In this document: positions 5,516 to 6,112 of the stretch, in pieces
How positions within the stretch are numbered: the stretch's first letter is position 1
Layout: each line of letters starts with the position of its first letter
Source: Gammaproteobacteria bacterium
GTDB taxonomy: Bacteria; Pseudomonadota; Gammaproteobacteria; Steroidobacterales; JABDKV01
Reading direction: 5' to 3'
DNA: 6,112 bases
Assembly (NCBI GenBank): GCA_029862285.1
Contig: JAOTXR010000142.1
Location: forward strand, 1 to 6,112
The notes under the pieces: model-generated
Databases searched by the model: none
The model's input: the letters and a program-made list of their open reading frames with translations, nothing else
What the model was told of the DNA's origin: nothing
Translations under genes and position numbers: made by a program

Positions 5516-6112
5516 ATGTACAAGCATCTGGGGAAACGGGCACAGGAAACACCACCCGTCACTTTGTCCACGCTGAAGGAAATGAAATCCAGTGGTGAAC
5601 CTATTAGTTGTATCACCGCTTACGATGCCAGTTTTGCGGCGTTGGTCGATTTGGCCGGCGTTGACGTCGTACTGGTTGGCGATTCTCTCGGGATGGTCAT
5701 CCAGGGTCACGATACGACAGTACCCGTCGACATGGATCATATGGCTTACCATTCACGCGCCGTGGCGCGTGGATTGCATCGCCCGTTTCTGATTACGGAC
5801 ATGCCGTTTATGAGTTATGCGACGCGTGAAAATGCGCTGGTCAATGCAGCACGATTGATGCAGGAAGGCGGTGCCAAGATGGTGAAGCTGGAAGGTGGTG
5901 TCAATCAGCTCAATGTCGTCCGGGCGCTTGCTGCGAACGACATTCCAATCTGTGCCCACATTGGTCTGACACCGCAATCTGTCCATAAGATCGGCGGTTT
6001 TAAGGTCCAGGGCCGTGAAGCCGAGGCTGCGGCCGGCATGATCGAGGATGCCCGTGCGCTGGAGGACGCCGGGGCCGACATAGTGTTGCTTGAGTGCATC
6101 CCCAGCGACCTG
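5516..6112 (+). CDS. panB: 3-methyl-2-oxobutanoate hydroxymethyltransferase (C-terminus missing at window edge)
   Basis: PanB transfers a hydroxymethyl group from 5,10-methylene-tetrahydrofolate to 3-methyl-2-oxobutanoate, forming ketopantoate, the first committed step of pantothenate and CoA synthesis. The 199 codons present include TAYDASFA (34–41), VGDSLGM with magnesium ligand D56 (E. coli D45), QGHDTT (63–68), TDMPFMSYAT with ligand D95 (E. coli D84), VKLEGG with K124 and E126, and HIGLTPQSV. LLECIP carries E193, matching E. coli E181. E. coli PanB has about 264 residues, so roughly the last quarter is beyond the right edge. AAGGGG (5505–5510) lies five bases before ATG 5516 and supports this start. 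Compared with E. coli the N-terminus is about 11 residues longer. By common gene order panC may follow, but it is not in this window. Confidence 0.97.
   Translation, partial: MYKHLGKRAQETPPVTLSTLKEMKSSGEPISCITAYDASFAALVDLAGVDVVLVGDSLGMVIQGHDTTVPVDMDHMAYHSRAVARGLHRPFLITDMPFMSYATRENALVNAARLMQEGGAKMVKLEGGVNQLNVVRALAANDIPICAHIGLTPQSVHKIGGFKVQGREAEAAAGMIEDARALEDAGADIVLLECIPSDL

Overview
The window looks like a chromosomal segment of a moderately GC-rich gammaproteobacterium. The evidence is the core order pcnB–folK–(deoxynucleoside kinase)–panB and a poly(A) polymerase of the gammaproteobacterial type, including the N-terminal block and Arg-rich tail known from E. coli PcnB. A marine or sediment lineage (Woeseia/Steroidobacter-like) would fit, but I cannot fix the genus from sequence alone. 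I see no mobile element, CRISPR array, phage gene or defence system. This is mostly an ordinary housekeeping region with a few unusual junctions.

Layout. Positions 1–2943 are transcribed leftward (minus strand). From right to left they hold a tRNA-Glu with anticodon CTC (2868–2943), a secreted alpha-helical protein of unknown function (1790–2803), and a large secreted M14 zinc carboxypeptidase (1–1789, C-terminus beyond the left edge). The two protein genes abut as TAG-ATG in the same reading frame. No convincing terminator separates the tRNA from them, so all three may share one transcript. Positions 3053–6112 are transcribed rightward: pcnB (poly(A) polymerase), folK (pterin pyrophosphokinase, overlapping pcnB by 11 bases), a deoxynucleoside kinase, and panB (cut by the right edge). 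Gaps of 12 and 14 bases point to a single operon.

The only sizeable intergenic region (2944–3052) lies between these divergent units. Its core TATTATA can be read as a -10 element in both directions: a near-ideal stable-RNA promoter for the tRNA on the minus strand and an extended -10 for pcnB on the plus strand. That promoter position implies that the farthest-upstream in-frame starts of pcnB (GTG 2945, ATG 2963) are not used. Homology to E. coli PcnB also begins before the first downstream ATG (3107), so pcnB probably starts at a non-standard codon, best guess CTG 3053. This recalls the AUU start of E. coli pcnB.

Functionally the rightward operon combines RNA decay (PcnB), folate synthesis (FolK), deoxynucleotide salvage (kinase) and pantothenate/CoA synthesis (PanB). 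PanB uses 5,10-methylene-tetrahydrofolate, so the folK–panB linkage makes metabolic sense. The leftward genes appear to export a peptidase and a co-expressed partner.
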